From assembly GCA_030830185.1 (NCBI GenBank), contig JAURNN010000027.1, forward strand, positions 1 to 12,413: a stretch of DNA of 12,413 nucleotides, given 5' to 3'. Of the stretch, positions 1-6,209 are shown in pieces. Below the pieces are notes generated by a model that saw nothing but the letters and a program-made list of their open reading frames with translations, had not been told where the DNA came from and searched no databases. The DNA is from Bacillota bacterium (GTDB lineage Bacteria > Bacillota_I > Bacilli_A > Acholeplasmatales > Acholeplasmataceae). Position 1 is the stretch's first letter. Each line of letters begins with the position of its first letter. The position numbers and the translations under genes were made by a program.

Positions 1-19
1 TAAAGGGAATTTAAATGAA

Positions 20-601
20 ATGGTGTTTAAGACCAATCCGATATTTACGCTTGCGCTATCATTAACTCCTGTACTCATATTTACAAAAGATTTGAATCAA
101 TCAGTCGTTATTAGTATCATACTGTTAATCATTTTAACGCTAGCAACAATTATATTTTCAATTGTTAATAAGTTCATTCCTGAAAATATGAAAAATATAA
201 CATGGCTTATTCTCTTTGCTTTTTTGATCACTTTTTCAGAAATCATCTTACAAGTGATTGACCTAACGATGTATGAAACCTTAGGAATATATGTACCACT
301 ATTGTCATTAAGTGGATTGATTCTATATCAAGCATTGGTAAAAAATCTTGAAAACAATATTGTAAAAGACACTTTACGTGCAAGTATCTTTGGACTTTCA
401 TTTATGCTTTCAATGGTAGTCATATCAATTTTAAGATCTATAATCACAACAGGTGCAGTAAGACTATTTGGTATTCAAATGCGTCTTTTTGATGTTGTTT
501 ATAGTTTTACTTTATTGGATAGTGCATTTGGAGCTTTTGTATTGTTGGGGTTACTATTAGGATTTTTTCGATCAAAAATAACTAGAGGTGAACAATCATG
601 A
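20..601 (+). CDS. NqrD/RnfE-like membrane subunit, cysteine-less paralogue (5' end uncertain)
   Basis: This is a hydrophobic protein of about 193 residues in the NqrD/RnfE family, whose members form the membrane core of the NQR and RNF ion-pumping oxidoreductases. The family N-terminal pattern is visible (N6-P7-I-F, then L15-T16-P17), as are the central L88-G-x-Y-V-P segment and a glycine-rich C-terminal helix. It contains no cysteine. The two family cysteines that bind the intramembrane iron centre align with T16 and G99. The family I-R-E motif reads L138-R139-S140, so the glutamate is lost. The next gene overlaps its stop by 4 nt. The frame is open to the window edge (no stop in 2-19), and ATG20 leaves only five residues before the NP motif, so the true start may lie upstream. 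AAAGG at 2-6 is a weak, distant ribosome site for ATG20. Family assignment is firm; function is inferred to be structural or accessory. Confidence 0.8.
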   Translation: MVFKTNPIFTLALSLTPVLIFTKDLNQSVVISIILLIILTLATIIFSIVNKFIPENMKNITWLILFAFLITFSEIILQVIDLTMYETLGIYVPLLSLSGLILYQALVKNLENNIVKDTLRASIFGLSFMLSMVVISILRSIITTGAVRLFGIQMRLFDVVYSFTLLDSAFGAFVLLGLLLGFFRSKITRGEQS

Positions 602-1200
602 TTGAGTTTACAACATTCATTCAACTTTTAGTAGCGTCATTTTTCTTAAATAATATCATTTCGACATATTTTATAGGAATTGAAACACTCTCTAAATTAG
701 AAAATAAAATTGAAAATGTATTTAAAAATACGATTGCCTTACTTTTAGTTTTGCCTATTGTAAGTGTCATGAGCTTTTTAATTTATCATGGATTGCTTTT
801 AGAAATGAATGATTTAGGTGAAACTCTAAAGGATTATACCTATTTTCAAACGATTCTTTATGTTTTCATCATTATCGTTATTTCTTTAATCGTCACATTA
901 TTGATTCAAAAAGTATTTCCAAAATTGCATGATTATCTTGGAACAAGTTTAAAACACATTACTACAAACACTGCAGTTCTAGGTATATTATTACTAAATA
1001 TTTTAAGTGTTGGTAGTGTTGTAGAAAGTTTCATATTTGCAGTCATGATGACATTGGGTTATGGATTTGTTTTATTAATTGTAACGTATATAGAAAAACA
1101 ATTAGAAAAAGCACCGCTACCAAGTAATTTTAAAGGCTTACCACTACAATTTATAATATTAGCTATTATTGCGCTTATTTTTAGTGGATTTGGAAATTAA
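598..1200 (+). CDS. NqrE/RnfA-like membrane subunit, cysteine-less paralogue
   Basis: This is a 200-residue polytopic membrane protein of the NqrE/RnfA family. It resembles RnfA most in N18-N19 followed by F25-I-G27, in I121-T-T-N124-T125-A-V-L-G, and in the C-terminal F178-K-G-L-P stretch ending in S-G-F-G. It has no cysteine. The two conserved cysteines that should help ligate the iron centre shared with the NqrD-type partner are replaced by E29 and T125, and the family I-R-E-R-L motif reads I165-E-K-Q-L169. The start codon overlaps the previous stop (ATGA) and is preceded by AGAGGTGA. The reading frame is intact and of normal family length, so this is not a decayed gene. With the gene before it, it forms a second D/E-type pair in an operon that also encodes a canonical pair. 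I infer a redox-inactive partner or an ion-path variant. Confidence 0.82.
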   Translation: MIEFTTFIQLLVASFFLNNIISTYFIGIETLSKLENKIENVFKNTIALLLVLPIVSVMSFLIYHGLLLEMNDLGETLKDYTYFQTILYVFIIIVISLIVTLLIQKVFPKLHDYLGTSLKHITTNTAVLGILLLNILSVGSVVESFIFAVMMTLGYGFVLLIVTYIEKQLEKAPLPSNFKGLPLQFIILAIIALIFSGFGN

Positions 1201-1209
1201 GGAGACAAC

Positions 1210-2139
1210 ATGAATCAAAAAGCAAAAATTCATTTAAAAAAAGAAAACCCTAGAGTGAATATACGAAATTTAAGTATCATGGCGATTCTATTATCTGTAT
1301 TATTACTTATTGCAGCATTTGTATACACGCCCTATGTGTTATTAATGGGGTTAGTTGCAGTGATTACAGGTGTTGGTTTAGAGTATGCTTTTACAAAAAT
1401 CAGAAAAAGACCATATAAATTAGATGCCGGAGCATTTATCACGCCCCTTATCTTTGTATTATTAATGCCACCACAATTACCATTATATATGGTTATTATA
1501 GGTGCATTTTTTGGTGTTTTCTTTGGGAAAATGATATTTGGTGGTAATGGAAGAAATATATTTAATCCAGCAATCACAGCTTACTTGTTTTTACTAGTGA
1601 CTTTTCCTTTTGACGTTGGTGCAAGTTTCATTGACCCAATCACAGGAAGCATCGTAGAAAATATCAATCTAGCAGATGCGACATTTACAGGAACAACTGA
1701 ACAATTATTTGGATTACTATTAGGTCAATATGCAAATTCAATTGGTGCAACTTTTGTTTTAGGTGTTTGGATTGTAGGTGCAATTCTATTATTTTTAAAA
1801 GTTGCAGATTGGAGAATTCCACTCACTATTTTAATTTCAACTGCTGTGTTTACTGCAATATTTGGCAATTTTTATCCTGGTCAATTTAGTAATGCATTTG
1901 TAGCTTTATTTCAAGGTCAGCTTATGTTTGTCGCGTTTTTCGTTGCTACAGATCCTATCACTGCCCCTAGAACAAGTAAAGCTAGAATTTATTATGCGAT
2001 TGGTATCGCATTAATCACTGTTATTATTCGTGGACTCGCTAATGCTGCCGAAGGTATTGTATATGCAGTGATCATTATGAATGCTGTTGGACCAATGTTT
2101 GAACCCTTAGAAGTTATACAGGAGGAGAATACCAAATGA
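1210..2139 (+). CDS. nqrB: NADH:quinone oxidoreductase subunit B (NqrB/RnfD family)
   Basis: This 309-residue polytopic membrane protein is the large membrane subunit of NQR/RNF, which carries a covalent FMN and in NQR also riboflavin. The family signature G111-G-N-G-R-N-I-F-N-P-A121 is clear, and so is A247-T-D-P-I-T-A-P-R-T followed by A279-A-E-G. The flavinylation site of the family (S/T-G-A-T) corresponds to T160-G-T-T163, so T163 is the candidate FMN-linked threonine, with Thr in place of the usual Ala at 162. The family G-S-I-G-E segment reads N-S-I-G-A180, losing the glutamate. Its length is closer to RnfD (roughly 310-350 residues) than to NqrB (about 400). I use the nqrB symbol because an NqrF gene lies in the same operon. 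The start has AAGGAG upstream, and the stop overlaps the next start (ATGA). Confidence 0.88.
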   Translation: MNQKAKIHLKKENPRVNIRNLSIMAILLSVLLLIAAFVYTPYVLLMGLVAVITGVGLEYAFTKIRKRPYKLDAGAFITPLIFVLLMPPQLPLYMVIIGAFFGVFFGKMIFGGNGRNIFNPAITAYLFLLVTFPFDVGASFIDPITGSIVENINLADATFTGTTEQLFGLLLGQYANSIGATFVLGVWIVGAILLFLKVADWRIPLTILISTAVFTAIFGNFYPGQFSNAFVALFQGQLMFVAFFVATDPITAPRTSKARIYYAIGIALITVIIRGLANAAEGIVYAVIIMNAVGPMFEPLEVIQEENTK

Positions 2140-2753
2140 ATCAATATATAAAACTATTGATATTTATTACGATTGTTGCATTTTTCACTTCATTTGCATT
2201 TATTGCTATGGATCTATTGTTTTCTGAGAAAATTGAACAAAATCAAAACAAGGCTTACTATACAACAGTTTTAGATCATAATGAAATTGAATATGAGGAT
2301 GCAACGGTATTTGATATATTTGACGCGAGTATTAACATAAACACTTTTCAATATAATGGTAAAGAACTAGTTATTTATTCAGATACGAATACTGGGAATG
2401 TTTCATTTATATTTGGTTTATTTGATGAATCTGGTGTTTGGGGAGATATTATTGGTATTGTCACTCTTGATGCATCTTTTCAAACCATTGTAAATATTAG
2501 TGTGTTACAGCAAGAAGAACAACTTGGTAAAGATGTTTCATCAAGAGGATTTTTGGACCAATTCGTGGGTCTTCAATTAGATGTTAACTCACTTTCTCCT
2601 GTAATCGTCGGTTCAATTGGTGACAATGGTGACTTACCGAATGAAGTTGATCAACTTGCAGGAGCAACAGGAACATCAAATGGCATTCAGAATATCATTA
2701 ATGAGAGTTATTTTATTTATAGAGATTTGTGGGAAAGTAGGAGCGAATCATGA
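2136..2753 (+). CDS. nqrC: NADH:quinone oxidoreductase subunit C (NqrC/RnfG, FMN-binding)
   Basis: This is a 205-residue protein with one N-terminal membrane segment (about residues 5-29) and an extracytoplasmic FMN-binding domain. NqrC and RnfG carry FMN attached through a phosphoester to a threonine, added by the ApbE transferase, and relay electrons outside the membrane. The attachment motif is seen as D172-Q-L-A175-G-A-T178-G-T-S, making T178 the likely FMN site. The first motif position is Ala175 where Ser or Thr is usual. The family's I-V-N-I-S-V-L-Q-Q-E-E-Q-L-G segment, equivalent to the H-x-E-T-P-G-L-G region, lies at 118-131, followed by F139. The start and stop both overlap neighbours by 4 nt, and the start is preceded by AGGAGG. 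No apbE gene is in the window, so the flavin transferase must be encoded elsewhere. Confidence 0.88.
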   Translation: MNQYIKLLIFITIVAFFTSFAFIAMDLLFSEKIEQNQNKAYYTTVLDHNEIEYEDATVFDIFDASININTFQYNGKELVIYSDTNTGNVSFIFGLFDESGVWGDIIGIVTLDASFQTIVNISVLQQEEQLGKDVSSRGFLDQFVGLQLDVNSLSPVIVGSIGDNGDLPNEVDQLAGATGTSNGIQNIINESYFIYRDLWESRSES

Positions 2754-3373
2754 AGCTTATAAGGATAAGATATACGAAGTGGTATAACATCTTAAAAAAT
2801 GGAATGAAAACAAATAATCCTGTTTTCGTCGCTGTTTTAGGTATTTGTAGTTCACTAGCAATTTCAAACACCTTACCTAATGCCATCGCGATGGGTTTTG
2901 GTGTGACTTTTGTGACGATGTTTAGTTCAATGTTTGTGTCAATGTTTAGAAATTTCATCCCTGCAAAATTGCGAATAGTGACCTACATGATTATCATTTC
3001 TACATTTACGATTTTTGTTCAAAAGTTTTTACAAGCATATTTTCCTGATATTTATGCATCTTTAGGGGCTTATGTAGGATTAATTATTACTAACTGCATC
3101 GTCATGGGTCGCGCTGAGGCATTTGCCATCAAAAATCCTTGGAAGTATTCAATCATTGATGGATTTTTTAGTGGTATGGGTTATACGTTTGTATTAGTTT
3201 TAATATCGATTATACGCGAGCCATTGGCATTTGGAACGATTTTTGGATATCGAATCATGCCTGAAAACTTTACAGTATGGGCATCTATGGGAACAGCTTC
3301 TGGCGCATTTTTCATTGTTGGATTGATGATCTGGTTACTTAGAAATTGGGCCAAATCTTATGAGGAGGCGTAA
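2750..3373 (+). CDS. nqrD: NADH:quinone oxidoreductase subunit D (NqrD)
   Basis: This 207-residue polytopic membrane protein is a canonical NqrD. It shows N23-P24 with L-G-I-C33, and the L105-G-A-Y-V-G-L-I-I-T-N-C116-I-V-M-G-R-A-E-A segment that is nearly diagnostic for NqrD. C33 and C116 are the two cysteines that, with two from NqrE, hold the iron centre inside the membrane in NQR structures. R156-E157 of the I-R-E motif is present. The ATG overlaps the nqrC stop and is preceded by AGGAG. NqrD and NqrE form an inverted pair around the iron centre that passes electrons across the membrane during Na+ pumping. The contrast with the cysteine-less paralogue at 20-601 is striking, because both are full length in the same operon. 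Confidence 0.93.
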   Translation: MKLIRIRYTKWYNILKNGMKTNNPVFVAVLGICSSLAISNTLPNAIAMGFGVTFVTMFSSMFVSMFRNFIPAKLRIVTYMIIISTFTIFVQKFLQAYFPDIYASLGAYVGLIITNCIVMGRAEAFAIKNPWKYSIIDGFFSGMGYTFVLVLISIIREPLAFGTIFGYRIMPENFTVWASMGTASGAFFIVGLMIWLLRNWAKSYEEA

Positions 3374-3376
3374 TCT

Positions 3377-3946
3377 ATGTTAGATTTTTTTATATCCACG
3401 ATTTTAAGTAACAATATTGCACTTACATTAATTTTAGGAATGTGTCCACTTATTGCAATTTCAACAAATGTTAAAAATGCAAGAGGAATGGGGATCGCAG
3501 TTGTTATTGTTGTTACACTTACCGCTGTAATTAACTATCCAATTTATCAATTATTAGTATTAACTGGAACAACGGATTTAAGTTTACTTACATTTATCAT
3601 CACAATTGCTGCTGTTGTTCAAGTTCTCGAAATTTTACTTGAAAAATATATTCCTTCATTATATAGTGCATTTGGTGTGTATTTACCACTTATCACTGTG
3701 AATTGTGTTGTTCTTGCTGTAAGTCAATTCTTTGTTACTAGAGATTATAATTTTACAGAAACGACAGTATTTGCATTTGGATCTTCTGTTGGATGGTTAC
3801 TTGCAATTGTATTAGTAGCAGCAATAAGAGAAAAATTAACCGTTTACGGTGATTTACCTAAAGGATTAAGAGGTCGTGCCATTGTGTTTATTATTTTAGG
3901 AATTCTTGCATTAGCTTTTTCTGGCTTTGCAGGATTATCCTTCTAG
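3377..3946 (+). CDS. nqrE: NADH:quinone oxidoreductase subunit E (NqrE)
   Basis: This is a 189-residue integral membrane protein matching NqrE along its length. L20-G-M-C23-P is the first cysteine motif. A98-F-G-x-Y-L-P-L-I-T-V-N-C110 carries the second. D123-Y-N-F, followed by V131-F-A-F-G-S and A149-I-R-E152-K, are typical of the family, and the protein ends with a glycine-rich helix around S182-G-F. C23 and C110 complete the four-cysteine iron site with NqrD. The start lies three bases after the nqrD stop and has GAGGAGG upstream. Conservation is strong, so this pair is expected to be the redox-active one. Confidence 0.93.
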   Translation: MLDFFISTILSNNIALTLILGMCPLIAISTNVKNARGMGIAVVIVVTLTAVINYPIYQLLVLTGTTDLSLLTFIITIAAVVQVLEILLEKYIPSLYSAFGVYLPLITVNCVVLAVSQFFVTRDYNFTETTVFAFGSSVGWLLAIVLVAAIREKLTVYGDLPKGLRGRAIVFIILGILALAFSGFAGLSF

Positions 3947-3956
3947 GAGGCAATAA

Positions 3957-5039
3957 ATGAATATATTTTTACCACTCATTATTTTTGGTATATTAATTCT
4001 CATTACAGGGCTACTTATTTTACTTGACTATTTACTTGGTGGTAGTGGTCAAAAAACGATTATGATCAACGGAGATACTTCAATTGTTGTTTATGGTGAT
4101 GATACTGTCTTATCAACACTTGCACAAAATAAAGTATTTATTCCATCAGCATGTGGGGGTAAAGCGACATGTGGAACATGTAAGTTTAGACTCGTAGACA
4201 ATGTACCTAGTGTTAAACCAACGGAACAACCATTTTTATCACCTAAAGAGGTAGAAGATGGTGTTCGATTATCATGTCAACAAAAAGTGACTGATAACAT
4301 GCATATTATGCTACCAACGGAATTATTATCAGCTAGAGATTTTGAAACACTTGTTGAAGTCGTAGAAGATTTAACTTATGATATTAAGTTGATAAGATTT
4401 AAACTTATCGAACCATCAACTGTAGATTTTAAACCAGGTCAATTTATGCAAATAAAAGTACCTGGTATTGATGTCGTAAGAGCTTATTCTTTAGCATCTG
4501 ATCCTTCAAAAAAAGATTTTGTTGAAATGATGATACGTTATGTACCGAATGGGCAAGCGACAACTTTTGTTCATAAAGCATTAGAAGTTGGTGACAAAAT
4601 TACGCTCACTGGACCATTTGGTGATTTTTACTTACAAGAGAATTCTGATAAACCAATAATCTGTATTGCAGGTGGATCTGGAAAAGCTCCAATTCGTTCT
4701 ATTTTATTTAGATTAAAAGAACTTGGCATGAATAGAAAAGTGAAATATTTCTTTGGAGCAAGAGCTGTAAGAGATTTATATTATACTGAAGAATTTAATC
4801 AACTCTCTAAAGAATTCCCAAATTTTGAATATATTCCTGCATTATCAGAGCCTCTTCCAGAAGATAATTGGCAAGGTGCAACTGGACTTATTACAGATGT
4901 GTTAGATCGTATGATTGGTGATTTATCTAATCATGAGGCCTATTTATGTGGATCTCCGGGAATGATTAATGCATGTATTAATGTTTTGAATAAACATGAT
5001 ATTAAAAAAGAAAATGTGTATTACGATAAATTCTCATAA
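3957..5039 (+). CDS. nqrF: NADH:quinone oxidoreductase subunit F (NqrF), NADH dehydrogenase subunit
   Basis: This 360-residue protein oxidises NADH and feeds electrons through FAD and a [2Fe-2S] cluster into the membrane part of NQR. An N-terminal membrane anchor spans about residues 4-28. The ferredoxin domain has cluster ligands C66, C72, C75 and C107 (C-x5-C-x2-C, then a distant C). The ferredoxin-reductase part has the FAD motif R175-A-Y-S-L-A, N198-G-Q-A-T-T-F, the nucleotide-binding G239-G-S-G-K-A-P, and C331-G-S-P-G-M. It ends in the family-typical Y-Y-D-K-F-S. NqrF is the subunit that separates NQR from RNF, so it settles the identity of the complex. It is last in the operon, with AGGAGG upstream of its start. 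Its length is somewhat short of the roughly 400 residues of proteobacterial NqrF, but all domains are present. Confidence 0.95.
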   Translation: MNIFLPLIIFGILILITGLLILLDYLLGGSGQKTIMINGDTSIVVYGDDTVLSTLAQNKVFIPSACGGKATCGTCKFRLVDNVPSVKPTEQPFLSPKEVEDGVRLSCQQKVTDNMHIMLPTELLSARDFETLVEVVEDLTYDIKLIRFKLIEPSTVDFKPGQFMQIKVPGIDVVRAYSLASDPSKKDFVEMMIRYVPNGQATTFVHKALEVGDKITLTGPFGDFYLQENSDKPIICIAGGSGKAPIRSILFRLKELGMNRKVKYFFGARAVRDLYYTEEFNQLSKEFPNFEYIPALSEPLPEDNWQGATGLITDVLDRMIGDLSNHEAYLCGSPGMINACINVLNKHDIKKENVYYDKFS

Positions 5040-5066
5040 AAAAAGTACCTATTTAGGTACTTTTTT
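5039..5066. terminator. Bidirectional intrinsic terminator between nqrF and the converging small membrane gene
   Basis: A perfect 12-bp hairpin pairs 5039-5050 with 5055-5066 around an ATTT loop. The core AAGTACCT/AGGTACTT is flanked by A and T runs, giving a U tract on either strand. It overlaps the nqrF stop codon and the last codons of the minus-strand gene, so it can end both transcripts. Confidence 0.9.
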
Positions 5067-5243
5067 ATTTTTGATTAAATATAAAACAAATATGATTAAT
5101 GCAATAATTGTTGAAATAATACCAGCAACAACATGCGAATAATAATTTTCAAAGACTTTTAAAATTCTAAAACTCACAGAGATTAAAACATATAAACTAA
5201 TAAAAGCTGAACTTGAATAAATAAATGCAAGTCGTAATCTCAT
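5049..5243 (-). CDS. Small two-helix membrane protein, unknown function
   Basis: I do not recognise this 64-residue protein. It has two hydrophobic stretches, about residues 6-26 and 39-58, a basic N-terminus (M-R-L-R-L) and a basic tail (K-N-K-K-V-P-K), so both ends are probably cytoplasmic. There is no cysteine, and the only histidine is H37 between the helices. Its ATG overlaps the stop of the ferric-reductase-like gene upstream by 4 nt (ATGA) and is preceded by AAGGAG, so the two are translationally coupled. That makes it a real gene despite its size and suggests a subunit or partner of the larger protein. Its last codons sit inside the shared terminator. Confidence 0.7.
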   Translation of the reverse strand: MRLRLAFIYSSSAFISLYVLISVSFRILKVFENYYSHVVAGIISTIIALIIFVLYLIKNKKVPK

Positions 5244-5866
5244 TTTTTATACTCCTTAATTAATTTGTTATTGATATATAGCGTTATTAAAATGGCATAT
5301 ATGATTTTATCAAACCAATCACCTATCCAAATAAGATGGAGGAATAAAGAAAAATAAATGAGATAAGATGCTTTTTGGATTGTTTTCCAGTCTCTCGGAT
5401 TTATTTCTCTTCTGATTGTCTTAAATGAAATGATGGTTAGAGGAACCATCAATGCATAAGAGGTGATTCCAAATAAATTAATTCCTTCAAAAATACTAAA
5501 AAGATGTAAAAAAGCATGTGGAGAAATAAGAATGAATCCAATGATAGAAAAAGTACCGCGCGTTTTTAACATTAATCGAGTGATCATCCATTTTTCAGGA
5601 AAGACACCTGCAAACATAATGATTATGAATAGCGCAATCGAGACGTAACCATGATTAAAATAAATGAAATAGTCTGAAGAACTATAAATGAAACTTAAGA
5701 TTGCTAAAATTGTTGAAATAATGTATAACATAATTTCATGTTTAAAAAACTTCGGTTTTAAGTATAAAATCAAAAGTATTGAAAAACTTAATAAAACGAT
5801 GTTAATAGAAATTGGGAATACATTGATCACGATGATAAATAAAAAAAAGAGCAATATTGTTGTCAT
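5240..5866 (-). CDS. Ferric-reductase/MsrQ-like haem membrane protein
   Basis: This polytopic membrane protein of about 208 residues has the layout of the ferric-reductase-like transmembrane domain (MsrQ/YedZ and relatives). That domain holds b-type haem and moves electrons across the membrane. From ATG 5866, the pattern is H72-G-Y-V-S, then R104-G-T-F with S115-P-H117-A-F-L-H121 (family A-L-L-H region), and W160-K-x-x-Q164-K-x-x-Y followed by L176-H177-L-I-W (family W-x-x-L-H-R then H-x-x-W). The usual first histidine of the last pair is Q164. I choose ATG 5866 because GAGG lies five bases upstream. The longer TTG start at 5893 has no ribosome site and falls at the expected transcription start. 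It is the first gene of a two-gene operon. The electron donor is unknown, and no MsrP-like partner is present. Confidence 0.62.
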   Translation of the reverse strand: MTTILLFFLFIIVINVFPISINIVLLSFSILLILYLKPKFFKHEIMLYIISTILAILSFIYSSSDYFIYFNHGYVSIALFIIIMFAGVFPEKWMITRLMLKTRGTFSIIGFILISPHAFLHLFSIFEGINLFGITSYALMVPLTIISFKTIRREINPRDWKTIQKASYLIYFSLFLHLIWIGDWFDKIIYAILITLYINNKLIKEYKK

Positions 5867-5897
5867 TTTTACCTCATTAAGCAAATATTTCAAATGT

Positions 5898-5906
5898 ATT
5901 CTAACA
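5898..5906 (-). promoter_or_regulatory. Extended -10 promoter for the ferric-reductase-like gene
   Basis: On the minus strand this reads TGT-TAGAAT, an extended -10 element with no good -35. The expected start, near 5891, gives a leader of about 25 bases to ATG 5866. Confidence 0.45.
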
Positions 5907-5978
5907 TATAATGTATATTAATATTAAGAATTGAAGTTAGTAAAGTAGATTTGATAAATCGACTTGAAAATAATACAC

Positions 5979-6001
5979 ATCAAATTATAATTGAATTTGA
6001 T
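5979..6001. repeat. 8-bp inverted repeat, possible operator
   Basis: ATCAAATT (5979-5986) and AATTTGAT (5994-6001) are perfect inverted copies around a 7-base centre. The repeat lies between two divergent promoters and is not followed by a T run, so it is not a terminator. An operator role is only a guess. Confidence 0.3.
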
Positions 6002-6155
6002 AGGTGACTAAGGATGACGCAAGATGATTGAAATCAATTATGATAAATATCACATGAATTGTTAGATGTAGTAAAAATATTATCTTTCAATTTCAAAATA
6101 GGAGATTTAATAAATTTTTATTCTTCACGATAGGACTTAATATCAATTTTTGGAT

Positions 6156-6161
6156 TATAAT
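6156..6161 (+). promoter_or_regulatory. -10 element for the aldehyde dehydrogenase gene
   Basis: A consensus TATAAT lies about 49 bases upstream of the ATG. The region expected to hold a -35 (around 6131-6138) is a poor match. AAGGAG at 6199-6204 is the ribosome site. Confidence 0.5.
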
Positions 6162-6209
6162 AGGTATATAAATAAGAATTAGGATACTAAACATAAATAA
6201 GGAGATCTA

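Larger units (their letters stand above)
5867..6209. other. Gene-free AT-rich spacer between divergent transcripts
   Basis: I find no credible ORF in this stretch. It holds the minus-strand promoter near 5898-5906, a plus-strand promoter near 6156, and several short inverted repeats. The best repeat is ATCAAATT at 5979-5986 with AATTTGAT at 5994-6001. A 5-bp repeat lies at 5948-5960 (GATTT/AAATC). The composition is AT-rich enough for short repeats to arise by chance. No RNA gene or mobile-element end was recognised. Confidence 0.55.

Noticed and set aside
1..1200. The cysteine-less NqrD/E pair as pseudogenes
   Set aside because: Both frames are open and of family length. The pair overlaps by ATGA, the second gene has a clear ribosome site, and family-specific helix motifs are kept. 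Only the cysteine and I-R-E positions are changed.
5867..5893. Longer TTG start for the ferric-reductase-like gene
   Set aside because: It has no ribosome site and lies at the expected transcription start. ATG 5866 has GAGG five bases upstream.
5463..5921. Plus-strand ORFs of 61 and 77 codons opposite the ferric-reductase-like gene
   Set aside because: They are antisense shadows of a membrane gene, have no ribosome sites, and show no recognisable protein features.
5979..6001. Inverted repeat as a transcription terminator
   Set aside because: It has only 8 AT-rich pairs, no T tract on either side, and no upstream gene that needs one.
6090..6136. AGGAG-like site at about 6101-6105 followed by an AT-rich stretch, suggesting a small gene
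   Set aside because: No usable start codon follows at proper spacing, and the frame that would begin with ATA ends within eight codons.
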